The notes under the pieces were generated by a model that ran no database searches, was not told the origin of the DNA, and saw nothing but the letters and a program-made list of their open reading frames with translations. Below are positions 53,013-62,200 of a stretch of DNA of 64,000 nucleotides, one piece after another. Each line of letters opens with the position of its first letter. Within the stretch, counting starts at the first letter, position 1. The DNA is taken from assembly GCF_900096905.1 (NCBI RefSeq), contig NZ_FMYI01000002.1, positions 248,001-312,000 on the forward strand, read 5' to 3'. A program made the position numbers and the translations under genes. This stretch comes from Pelagirhabdus alkalitolerans (GTDB taxonomy: Bacteria > Bacillota > Bacilli > Bacillales > Amphibacillaceae).

Positions 53013-54293
53013 ATGATTAAAACGTATTCTTCAAGTGATTTTCAGCAGTTATTATCAACAGAAGGGCAGACGAGCCTTCAAAATGACCAAGCTTATACCG
53101 TCGCTAAAGAAGTCATTGCAGATATTCAACGGGATAAAGATAAAGCGTTGGATAAATATGTTGAAAAATTTGATCGAGCCGTACCGGATTCTTATTTAGT
53201 ATCTGAAGAAGAGAGACGACAAGCTTGGGATCTCGTTGATGACAAAACGATTCAAGCTTTAAAAAGAGCGGCCGAAAATATTCGCACCTTTCACCGCAAA
53301 CAACTTCAAGAATCAAAGTTTATGCAACATGATGCATCAATCATTTCTGGTCAGCTCTATCGAGCGATTGAAAAGGTTGGTATTTATGTACCGGGTGGCA
53401 CAGCGACGTATCCGTCATCTGTTTTAATGAATGCAATTCCTGCTGTTTTAGCTGGCGTTGAAGAGGTAGTGATGGTCTCGCCTGCTAGAAATGGTAAGAG
53501 TATTTCACCACTGTTATCTGTAGCAGCTGATTTAGCAGGTGTTCACGCCATTTACAAAATTGGAGGCATCCAAGCGATCGCAGCATTAAGCTATGGAACA
53601 GAAACGATTCCATCTGTCGATAAAATTGTTGGACCTGGAAATGCGTATGTTGCAGCTGCAAAATCACTCGTCTATGGTGATGTTGGAATCGATATGATCG
53701 CAGGCCCTTCTGAAGTAGCGATTATTGCTGATGAATCAGCCGATCCACGATCAGTTGCAGCTGACTTAATCGCACAAGCTGAGCACGACACAAAAGCACG
53801 ATCTTTTTTACTGACACCATCACAAAATTTAATTGAGAAAACAAAGTCTGAATTAAACATACAACTCGACACTTTACCGCGTGCATCGATTGCAAAACAG
53901 TCATTAGAAGATAAAGGTGGTTTAGTACTTGTTAAGAATTTGGATGAAGCATTTGATTTATCAAATGCATTGGCACCAGAACACTTAGAAGTCCAATTAG
54001 ACAATCCACTAAGCTATCTCGGGAAGATCAAACATGCAGGCTCGATTTTCCTCGGTCACTACACGCCTGAATCACTCGGTGACTATTACGCAGGACCTAA
54101 CCACGTACTGCCGACATCTGGTACAGCAAAATTTGCATCAGGCCTATCTGTCGATGATTTCATTAAAAAATCAACGTTTTTATATTATACGAAAGAAGCA
54201 CTTCAAGAAGCTTCTGAAGATGTGATACAAATTGCAGAGGAAGAGGAATTGTCTGGTCACGCTCGAGCTGTGTCCAAACGACTAACTGAATAA
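53013..54293 (+). CDS. hisD: Histidinol dehydrogenase
   Basis: 426 residues. Oxidises histidinol to histidine in two NAD+-dependent steps with a catalytic zinc. Motifs: YVPGGTATYPSSVLMNAIPA, GGIQAIAALSYGTE, VDKIVGPGNAYVA, DMIAGPSEV, AQAEHDTKA, and APEHLEV. Starts three bases after hisG with AAAGGAG inside it. Confidence 0.96.
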   Translation: MIKTYSSSDFQQLLSTEGQTSLQNDQAYTVAKEVIADIQRDKDKALDKYVEKFDRAVPDSYLVSEEERRQAWDLVDDKTIQALKRAAENIRTFHRKQLQESKFMQHDASIISGQLYRAIEKVGIYVPGGTATYPSSVLMNAIPAVLAGVEEVVMVSPARNGKSISPLLSVAADLAGVHAIYKIGGIQAIAALSYGTETIPSVDKIVGPGNAYVAAAKSLVYGDVGIDMIAGPSEVAIIADESADPRSVAADLIAQAEHDTKARSFLLTPSQNLIEKTKSELNIQLDTLPRASIAKQSLEDKGGLVLVKNLDEAFDLSNALAPEHLEVQLDNPLSYLGKIKHAGSIFLGHYTPESLGDYYAGPNHVLPTSGTAKFASGLSVDDFIKKSTFLYYTKEALQEASEDVIQIAEEEELSGHARAVSKRLTE

Positions 54294-54309
54294 GGGATGA
54301 GGGATGTAA

Positions 54310-54897
54310 ATGAGACAAAGTAAAAAAAGCAGACAAACATCTGAAACGAAAATCGATGTTTCGATTAATTTAGACGATGGAGCAGATGTTTTTATCGATA
54401 CTGGGGTTGGTTTTTTCGACCATATGCTGACATTATTTGCTCGTCATGCACGGATTAGTTTAACTGTCAAAGCAGATGGTGATTTATATATTGATAGTCA
54501 CCATACAGTTGAAGATGTTGGGATTGTGATCGGTCAACTGATCAAAGAAGCATTAGGTGATAAAGCTGGTATTAATCGATATGGTACTTCTTATGTACCG
54601 ATGGATGAAACATTAGGATTCGTTTCATTAGATATTAGTGGGCGTCCTTACCTCGTATTTGATGCAACGTTTGATAATCCGAAACTAGGTCAATTTGACG
54701 TTGAGCTCGTACAAGAATTCTTACAGGCACTTATGGTGCATGCTGGCCTTACCTTACATGCGCGCGTTCTCTATGGAACGAATACACACCATAAAATTGA
54801 AGCTATATTTAAAGCATTAGGGCGAGCATTTTCTGAAGCAATCTTGATTAATCCCAACATTAAAGGGGTTAATTCTACAAAGGGGCTAATCGAATGA
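54310..54897 (+). CDS. hisB: Imidazoleglycerol-phosphate dehydratase
   Basis: 195 residues, the monofunctional form. Dehydrates imidazole glycerol phosphate using manganese. Metal-binding histidines are visible in GFFDHMLTLFARHA, DSHHTVEDVGI, and GTNTHHKIEAIFKALGRAF. It overlaps hisH by four bases. Confidence 0.96.
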   Translation: MRQSKKSRQTSETKIDVSINLDDGADVFIDTGVGFFDHMLTLFARHARISLTVKADGDLYIDSHHTVEDVGIVIGQLIKEALGDKAGINRYGTSYVPMDETLGFVSLDISGRPYLVFDATFDNPKLGQFDVELVQEFLQALMVHAGLTLHARVLYGTNTHHKIEAIFKALGRAFSEAILINPNIKGVNSTKGLIE

Positions 54898-55493
54898 TTG
54901 CTATCGTTGATTATGGAATGGGGAACACGAAAAGTGTTCAAAATGCTTTTGAAAATTTAGGCTATCAAACGATCATTACAGATGACCATCAAACATTAAG
55001 AGAAGCATCACATATTATTTTGCCAGGTGTGGGATCTTTTCAAGCTGCAATTGAAGAAATTGAAAGGCGTCAGTTAAAGCAATTATTAATTGAGCTAGCA
55101 GAAAACAAACCGTTTTTAGGTATTTGTTTAGGTATGCAGCTTTTGTTCACTGAAGGGACTGAAGGTGGAAAAACAGCCGGACTTGATTTAATTCCTGGAA
55201 CGATCGATCGAATTCAAACCGATTATTTGTTGCCTCATATTGGTTGGAATCAATTGAACGTGACAGATAATCTAAAGAGTTTTCAATCATTTGATCAAGA
55301 ATTCGTTTATTTTGTTCACACATTCCAGGCTTATACTTCAAAACGTTATATTGTGGCAACAACAGAATACCAAACAGATATTACTGCAATTGTAAACAAA
55401 GAACATATTTATGGCATTCAATTCCACCCCGAAAAAAGTGGAAAAGTAGGAACTAAAATAATTCAAGCATTTTTAAAAGAGGTGGAAAAATGA
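54894..55493 (+). CDS. hisH: Imidazole glycerol phosphate synthase, glutaminase subunit
   Basis: 199 residues. Class I glutamine amidotransferase that supplies ammonia to HisF: nucleophile Cys in FLGICLGMQLLF and His-Glu in GIQFHPEKSG. LPGVGSFQAA forms the oxyanion region. It overlaps hisB upstream and hisA downstream by four bases each. Confidence 0.96.
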   Translation: MIAIVDYGMGNTKSVQNAFENLGYQTIITDDHQTLREASHIILPGVGSFQAAIEEIERRQLKQLLIELAENKPFLGICLGMQLLFTEGTEGGKTAGLDLIPGTIDRIQTDYLLPHIGWNQLNVTDNLKSFQSFDQEFVYFVHTFQAYTSKRYIVATTEYQTDITAIVNKEHIYGIQFHPEKSGKVGTKIIQAFLKEVEK

Positions 55494-56194
55494 AAATTTT
55501 ACCAGCCATTGATTTGATGAACGGCCAATGCGTTCGTCTTTATCAAGGAGATTTTAATAAGTCTGAACAAGTAGCTAATGATCCTATAGAGCAATTAAAA
55601 ACATTTATTGCCGATGGAGCTGAACTCGTTCATATCGTAGATCTAGATGGAGCGCGTGACCAAGAAAAAAGACAATATCATCTAATTAAAAAGATCTGTG
55701 AAATAGCGACTGTTCCCATTCAGGTAGGCGGTGGTTTACGCAATATGCAAGTGGTTGATGAGCTAGTTGATCTTGGTGTCAGTCGTCTTGTGTTAGGTAC
55801 AGCTGCGATTGAAAATCCAGATTTTTTAAAAGCTGCACTTAAAAAATATAAAGAAAAAATCGTGATAGGTATTGATGCTAAAGATAAAAAAGTTGCGACG
55901 CATGGTTGGGAAACTGTATCTGAGTTAGATTATATTGATTTTGCAAAAGAGATGGAAAAACTAGGTGTCCAATCTATTGTATTTACTGATATTTCGAAAG
56001 ACGGTACGATGTCGGGTCCAAGTGTCGAACAATTAAATAACCTTAATCAAGCTGTCTCTTGTAAAATAATCGCTTCTGGTGGTATAAGTAAACAAGAAGA
56101 TATTGAAGTACTTGAGCAAATGGGAATTGAAGAAGCGATCGTAGGTAAAGCGATCTATCAAGGAACGGTCTCATTGAAAGGAAGTAAATCATGA
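55490..56194 (+). CDS. hisA: ProFAR isomerase
   Basis: 234 residues, a beta/alpha barrel that isomerises ProFAR to PRFAR. PAIDLMNGQCVRLYQGDF holds the first catalytic Asp, VQVGGGLRN a phosphate site, and IVFTDISKDGTMSGPS the second catalytic Asp region. Four-base overlaps on both sides. Confidence 0.96.
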   Translation: MKILPAIDLMNGQCVRLYQGDFNKSEQVANDPIEQLKTFIADGAELVHIVDLDGARDQEKRQYHLIKKICEIATVPIQVGGGLRNMQVVDELVDLGVSRLVLGTAAIENPDFLKAALKKYKEKIVIGIDAKDKKVATHGWETVSELDYIDFAKEMEKLGVQSIVFTDISKDGTMSGPSVEQLNNLNQAVSCKIIASGGISKQEDIEVLEQMGIEEAIVGKAIYQGTVSLKGSKS

Positions 56195-56949
56195 TTGCAA
56201 AACGTATTATTCCTTGTCTTGATGTAAAAGAAGGGCGTGTCGTTAAAGGGACAAACTTCGTATCCTTACGTGAATTAGGTTATCCGGTTGAAATGGCAAA
56301 ATCATATTCCAAAAGCGGTGCTGATGAAATTGTTTTTCTAGATATATCAGCAACAAATGAAGGAAGAGAAACGATGATGGACATTGTTGAACAAACGGCG
56401 AAAGAAGTACGTGTGCCTTTTACAGTTGGTGGTGGCGTTCGAACCATTGATGATATGACTCGACTCTTACAAGCTGGAGCTGATAAGGTAGGGGTTAACT
56501 CAGCAGCGGTTACAAATCCGGAATTAATTACCCAAGGTGCGACTCGGTTCGGTTCACAATGTATTGTTGTAGCGATTGATGCCAAGAAAGTAGGAGACAA
56601 ATGGCATGTCATGACGCACGGTGGTTCCAAAGATACAGGCATTGATGCGATAAAATGGGCCAAAGAAGCGGAAAACCGTGGTGCTGGTGAAATTTTATTA
56701 ACAAGTGTGGACACAGACGGCGTTAAGGAAGGTTTTGACACCCCCTTAACCAAAGCTGTTGTTGACACTGTTCGCATACCTGTCATTGCTTCAGGTGGTG
56801 TGGGTGCGCCGGAACATTTTGCGGATGTATTTTCAGAGACAAACGTTTCGGCAGGACTTGCTGCGTCAATTTTCCATGAAAACACTTTTACCATAAAAGA
56901 CGTAAAAACAGTTTGCAAAAACAAGGGGGTTCATATACGTGAAACCTGA
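56191..56949 (+). CDS. hisF: Imidazole glycerol phosphate synthase, cyclase subunit
   Basis: 252 residues, a barrel paralogous to HisA. IIPCLDVKEGRVVKGTNF contains catalytic Asp11, PFTVGGGVRTIDDM a phosphate loop, and LLTSVDTDGVKEGFD the second catalytic Asp. It uses ammonia from HisH to form the imidazole ring, releasing AICAR. Overlaps hisI by 11 bases. Confidence 0.96.
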   Translation: MIAKRIIPCLDVKEGRVVKGTNFVSLRELGYPVEMAKSYSKSGADEIVFLDISATNEGRETMMDIVEQTAKEVRVPFTVGGGVRTIDDMTRLLQAGADKVGVNSAAVTNPELITQGATRFGSQCIVVAIDAKKVGDKWHVMTHGGSKDTGIDAIKWAKEAENRGAGEILLTSVDTDGVKEGFDTPLTKAVVDTVRIPVIASGGVGAPEHFADVFSETNVSAGLAASIFHENTFTIKDVKTVCKNKGVHIRET

Positions 56950-57592
56950 TTTTTCTAAAGGATTAATTCCATCTATCATTATCGACCAAGAGACAAAAGA
57001 CGTGCTTATGCTTGCTTATATGAACGAAGAATCCTACCAGAAGACATTAGAGACTCAAGAAACGTGGTTTTATTCGCGTTCGCGCGGTGAGTTATGGCAT
57101 AAAGGTGCAACATCTGGAAACACACAAGAGGTTCAATCAATTGAATTAGATTGTGACCAAGATACGCTTTTAATTGAAGTGATTCCTAATGGTCCAGCTT
57201 GTCATACAGGCTCAAGAACTTGCTTTTTTGATTCCATTCAATCAGGCAAAACAGATGCTGAAATTGATCCAGACATTTTAACGAACATTACAAAAGAAGT
57301 GAAAGAAAGAAAGCAATATCCGAAAGAAGGTTCTTATACAACATACTTGTTTGAAAAGGGCGTTGATAAGATCGGTAAAAAAGTGATTGAAGAGGCTGGC
57401 GAAGTCGTCATTGCGGCTAAAAATAATGATCCAAATGAATTAACTCAGGAAGTTAGTGATCTTCTCTATCACACATTAGTTATGATGGAAGAACAGAATG
57501 TATCGTTCGATGCGGTAAAAAAAGAATTAACAAAACGTTTTGCGAAAAAAGGCAATAGCAAAGGAGATCGTCCTGATATTGCTGATTGGTAA
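56939..57592 (+). CDS. hisI: Phosphoribosyl-AMP cyclohydrolase / phosphoribosyl-ATP pyrophosphatase
   Basis: 217 residues with both activities. The cyclohydrolase part (1-110) has MLAYMNEESYQKTLETQETWFYSRSRGELWHKG and zinc cysteines in LDCDQDTLL and GPACHTGSRTCFF. The pyrophosphohydrolase part (115-217) has the metal-binding KVIEEAGEVVIAAKN and EVSDLLYHTLVMM. GTG start behind AAGGGGG within hisF. Last gene of the operon; hisC is not included. Confidence 0.95.
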   Translation: MKPDFSKGLIPSIIIDQETKDVLMLAYMNEESYQKTLETQETWFYSRSRGELWHKGATSGNTQEVQSIELDCDQDTLLIEVIPNGPACHTGSRTCFFDSIQSGKTDAEIDPDILTNITKEVKERKQYPKEGSYTTYLFEKGVDKIGKKVIEEAGEVVIAAKNNDPNELTQEVSDLLYHTLVMMEEQNVSFDAVKKELTKRFAKKGNSKGDRPDIADW

Positions 57593-57596
57593 ATAT

Positions 57597-57642
57597 AAAA
57601 AGACAAATGGCTGAAAAATATCAGTTCCATTTGTCTTTTTTA
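57597..57642. terminator. Bidirectional terminator after hisI
   Basis: AAAAGACAAATGG and CCATTTGTCTTTT are perfect complements, with a second small stem (CTGA/TCAG) inside. T tracts on both strands; it also serves msrA. Confidence 0.88.
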
Positions 57643-57662
57643 TATGGTTGGTATAGGAGTAT

Positions 57663-58193
57663 TTAAGTCTTTGTGTCCCATTTCTCTTTAATAAACTGAT
57701 CACGACCAGATTCTTCTCTTTCTTTTTGATAGTGTTGTTGATTTTTCTTATAAAAATCTTGATGTTCTGACTCTGCCGGATAAAAGGTTGAGGCAGGTAA
57801 TATTTCAGTTACAATAGGTGAGGTAAATCGATTACTGTCATCTAAAGCTTGTCGTGACTGTTTTGCCAATGTTAGTTGTTCATTATTATGGTAAAAGATT
57901 GCTGTTTTGTATTGCGATCCCCGGTCATGAAATTGCCCACCATCATCTGTTGGATCAATTTGTGGCCAATATAAATCAAGAATCTGTTGATAAGTGATAA
58001 TGCTCGGGTCATAAGTGATTTGGACCGCTTCAAAGTGACCTGAATTCCCCTTCTTAACGTCCTCATAAGAAGGATTAGCTAAATGGCCGCCTGTATAACC
58101 CGAGACAACTTTATGGATACCTTCCCATTGATCAAACGGCTTAACCATACACCAAAAACAGCCTCCAGCAAACGTAGCATATTCAATGTTCAT
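57663..58193 (-). CDS. msrA: Peptide methionine sulfoxide reductase A
   Basis: 176 residues. Repairs the S form of oxidised methionine. The active-site GGCFWCMVKPF near the N-terminus, GYTGGHLANPSYEDV, GHFEAVQITYDP and DRGSQYKTAIFY are all family blocks. It lacks the msrB partner, which is often adjacent or fused. Weak ribosome binding site. Confidence 0.94.
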   Translation of the reverse strand: MNIEYATFAGGCFWCMVKPFDQWEGIHKVVSGYTGGHLANPSYEDVKKGNSGHFEAVQITYDPSIITYQQILDLYWPQIDPTDDGGQFHDRGSQYKTAIFYHNNEQLTLAKQSRQALDDSNRFTSPIVTEILPASTFYPAESEHQDFYKKNQQHYQKEREESGRDQFIKEKWDTKT

Positions 58194-58242
58194 TTCTTTT
58201 CACTCACTTTCTGTCCCATAACAGAACTGTCATACAACAGAC

Positions 58243-59154
58243 TTACAATGGGTATTGGTTCGGATAATGTTTTGTAAAATAATCAATCACAAATTGATAA
58301 AATACTTTTTCAGATGGTGCTAAATCTCGATGTCTCGGTGTGATCATCCCAACACTTCGTTTTAGATCAGGACTGCTTATAGGGATTTTCACCGTATAAT
58401 TTGATTGAAGTTGACCTATTGCACTTTCTGGTAAAATAGTAAGGCCAATACCAGCAGCTACCATCCCTTTTACAGCATCTAAGTCTTCACCTTCAGTCAT
58501 CACGTGTGGTCCAAATCCAACCGAATGACATGCATCTACTACTAATTTTTCAAAGATATAGCCTTCGGGAAACAGAACGAAATCTTCATCTTTTAGTTCA
58601 GTTAAGTATACGCTTTTCCGCTTTGATAAGCGATGATTGTTCGGTGTTAAAAGAAACATTTTTTCTTGAAACAATATATCACCATTTATATTTGGATCAT
58701 CAGTTACAACAGGGCCTAAAAAAGCTATATCTAATTCTCGATCTTTAATAGAATCTATTAAAAAGTGGTAAGAGCCTTGTCTAAGTTGGAAATGTATATT
58801 TGGAAAAGCCTCTTTAAAATCAGCTAACAAATGCGGCAATAAACTACTTGCTAAACTTGTTGGGAATCCGATTTTAATTGAACCTCTTTCAGGATCAATG
58901 TATTCATCCATCTGTTTTTTTGCATATTCAATAGCTTTCATCGCTTCTCTTGCATGCGTTAAAAAGATTTTTCCGATTGGTAATAGTTTAACATTTCGTC
59001 CTTCTCTTTCAAATAACTGAACGCCTAACTCACTTTCCAAATTGGCAATTTGTCGACTGATTGCAGATTGCGCAACGTGTAATTGTGCAGCTGCTTCTGA
59101 TACGTGTTCGCGCTCGGCTACTTCAATAAAGTATTTCAATTGTCTAAACTCCAT
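58243..59154 (-). CDS. gltC: LysR-family regulator GltC
   Basis: 303 residues. N-terminal helix-turn-helix MEFRQLKYFIEVAEREHVSEAAAQLHVAQSAISRQI, then a periplasmic-binding-like effector domain. It is divergent from gltA as GltC is in B. subtilis, where it activates glutamate synthase in response to 2-oxoglutarate and glutamate. The ATG at 59154 follows AGGGGG; an in-frame TTG at 59175 overlaps that site. Confidence 0.9.
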   Translation of the reverse strand: MEFRQLKYFIEVAEREHVSEAAAQLHVAQSAISRQIANLESELGVQLFEREGRNVKLLPIGKIFLTHAREAMKAIEYAKKQMDEYIDPERGSIKIGFPTSLASSLLPHLLADFKEAFPNIHFQLRQGSYHFLIDSIKDRELDIAFLGPVVTDDPNINGDILFQEKMFLLTPNNHRLSKRKSVYLTELKDEDFVLFPEGYIFEKLVVDACHSVGFGPHVMTEGEDLDAVKGMVAAGIGLTILPESAIGQLQSNYTVKIPISSPDLKRSVGMITPRHRDLAPSEKVFYQFVIDYFTKHYPNQYPL

Positions 59155-59177
59155 ATATAGTCCCCCTTCGCTCAATT

Positions 59178-59194
59178 AATCTAAATATTAGATT
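59178..59194. promoter_or_regulatory. Candidate GltC operator
   Basis: AATCTAA-ATA-TTAGATT is a perfect 17-base dyad 24 bases ahead of gltC and 93 bases ahead of gltA. It contains a T-N11-A core typical of LysR regulators, at the place expected for joint autorepression and activation of gltA. Confidence 0.6.
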
Positions 59195-59286
59195 ATATCG
59201 ATTATTATTATATATTGTATATATAAATTCAAAAACATACAATAGAAATAGACACAAAAATCAAAAAACTTTTGGGGGCGTGTTTC

Positions 59287-62200
59287 ATGAAATTTAACGA
59301 AAGCGTTGAAGCACAAGGGCTTTACAATCCACAATTCGAGAGAGATAACTGTGGGATTGGGCTCTTCGCACATTTAAAAGGCAAAAAAACACACGAGATC
59401 GTTAAAAAAGGGGTTGAAATGTTAATCAACCTTGACCACCGAGGGGGTCAAGGAAGTGACCCTGAGGTAGGCGATGGTGCAGGTATGATGGTTCAAATAC
59501 CTGATCAGTTTTTTAGGAAACAATGTCAAGATTGGACATTGCCAAAACAAGGTGATTACGGCGTTGGCATGGTTTTCTTTTCAAGAGATGACGAATCAAT
59601 CGATCAGTGGGAAACGCACATTAATCAATTGATTGCTGACGAAGGTCAAACATTAATTGGATGGCGTACATCTCCGACAGACATTGATCAGATTGGTGAT
59701 AAAGCAAAAGCTTCTGCACCATATGTTAGACAAGTGTTTATAAAAAGAGATCCAAGTTTAACAGATGATTCAGCGTTTGAAAGAAAATTATATATCATAC
59801 GTAAACAGGCTGAAAAACTAGCAAAGAAGAATGATGAAGCATTCTATTTTCCTAGTTTTTCAAGCCAAACGATTGTTTATAAAGGGTTATTAACCCCTGA
59901 TCAAGTGGATCGATTCTATTTAGATCTTCAAGATGAATCGTTTCGATCTGCTTTTTCACTCGTTCATTCACGTTTTAGTACGAACACATTTCCGAGCTGG
60001 GAGCGTGCTCACCCGAATCGCTATTTAATTCACAACGGAGAAATTAATACTTTACGAGGCAACGTAAACTGGATGAGAGCGCGTGAAAAACAATTTTTAT
60101 CTGATGTGTTTGGTGATGACTTAAATAAAATACTTCCTATATTGAATGATAGTGGAAGTGATTCATCCGTTTTAGATAATGCATTAGAATTTTTTATACT
60201 AGCTGGTTATAAACCCGCTCACGCAGCTATGATGCTAATTCCAGAACCATGGGAACATAATCCTAATATGAACCAAGATAAAAAGGCGTTTTATCAGTAT
60301 CATAGCGCGATGATGGAACAATGGGACGGACCAACTTCGATTACCTTTACTAATGGTAAACAAATCGGGGCGATACTAGACCGTAATGGTTTAAGACCTG
60401 CTCGGTATTACGTAACGAAAGATGATTATGTTGTTTATGCATCGGAATCAGGCGTCATTGATATAGATGAAGCAAACGTTGCGGAAAAGAGCAGATTAAG
60501 TCCTGGGAAAATGCTTTTAATCGATTTAGAAAAAGGTGCAATTATTCCAGACCGTAAAATTAAAGATGAGATTGTCAATGAAAAGCCTTATAAATCATGG
60601 TTAGAAAATTCAGCTCTTTTCCTAGATCGATTTGACCGTGCTGTTAATGAACCTTTAATCGATCAACTAACAGAACGTCAAAAAGCATTAGGTTATACAA
60701 CAGAAGATGTTGAAAAATATTTAAAACCTTTAGTATTGAAAGAAAAAGATCCAATTGGCGCGATGGGGAATGATACACCTTTAGCTGTATTATCTCAATT
60801 TGATCAATCATTATTTAATTATTTCAAACAATTATTCGCACAAGTCACGAATCCGCCCATAGATGCGTATCGTGAAAAATTAGTAACCTCAACTGTTACT
60901 TGGTTAGGGCCAGAAGGCAACATTTTAAATCCAACCGAAAAGAATAGTCAACGAATTAAGATTGATTCACCAATTTTATCAACGGATTTATTTGATCGAA
61001 TAAAAGATCAAAAACCTTTAAACCTTGCATCAACAACGATCAATAGTTTATTTACTGATGATCTTGCACAAGCACTAAAAGCAATGCACGAAGAAGCGAA
61101 AGAAGCTATATTAAAAGGTTCATCTATTATTATTTTAAGTGATCGTAAAATGGATCAGAACCATGTCGCTATGCCAATCTTACTTGCAGCTAGTAGTTTG
61201 CACCAATATTTAGTTAGAGAAGGTTTGCGAACAAAAGTCAGTTTAATAGTTGATACAGGTGAAGCGAGAGAAGTGCATCATTTAGCAGCACTAATCGGCT
61301 ACGGGGTTGATGCGATTCATCCTTATTTAGTCTATCAAACTTATTTAAATGAGATGTTGAAAAATCAACTTGAAATGTCTTATACAACAGCGATTAATCG
61401 TTATATTGATGTTGCCACTGAAGGCGTTATTAAGGTCATGTCTAAAATGGGTATTTCTACGATTCAAAGTTATAGAGGTGCTCAGATTTTTGAAGCAATT
61501 GGGATTAGTCAACATGTTATTGATGAGCATTTTACTGGAACACCTTCACAAATAGATGGTATCGATTTAGAGACTATTGCTCAGGAAGCAAAAAATAGAC
61601 ATCAAAAAGGTTACCAACAAAGTGCATTTAAAGCACTTGATTCAGGAAGTGATTTCCAATGGCGTAAACCTGGTGAACATCACGCGTATAATCCATCAAC
61701 CTTACACAAGTTGCAATGGGCAGCAAGACGCGGGGATTATAAACTATTCAAAGAGTTCACAACTGAAATGAATCAACAATCACTTGGTTTTTTACGGCAC
61801 TTATTTGACTTTAAAAAACAATCATCTATTCCAATTGAGGAAGTTGAATCTGTTGAATCCATTGTGACGCGCTTTAAAACAGGCGCTATGTCATATGGTT
61901 CGATCAGTCAAGAAGCTCATGAAGCATTAGCGATTGCCATGAATAAACTAGGTGGAAAAAGTAACAGTGGTGAAGGTGGCGAAAATCCAAACCGTTATCA
62001 AAGAGACCCTAATGGTGATTTGAGAAGAAGTGCTATTAAACAAATTGCATCTGCTCGCTTTGGTGTTGACAGTCATTATTTAAATAATGCCAATGAATTG
62101 CAAATTAAAATGGCACAAGGGGCTAAACCTGGAGAAGGTGGTCATTTACCAGGTGATAAAGTCTACCCTTGGATTGCGAATGTTAGGAATTCAACACCGG

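Noticed and set aside
56280..56924. 214-codon minus-strand frame opposite hisF
   Set aside because: It is a shadow of the strongly conserved hisF frame, with no start signal of its own.
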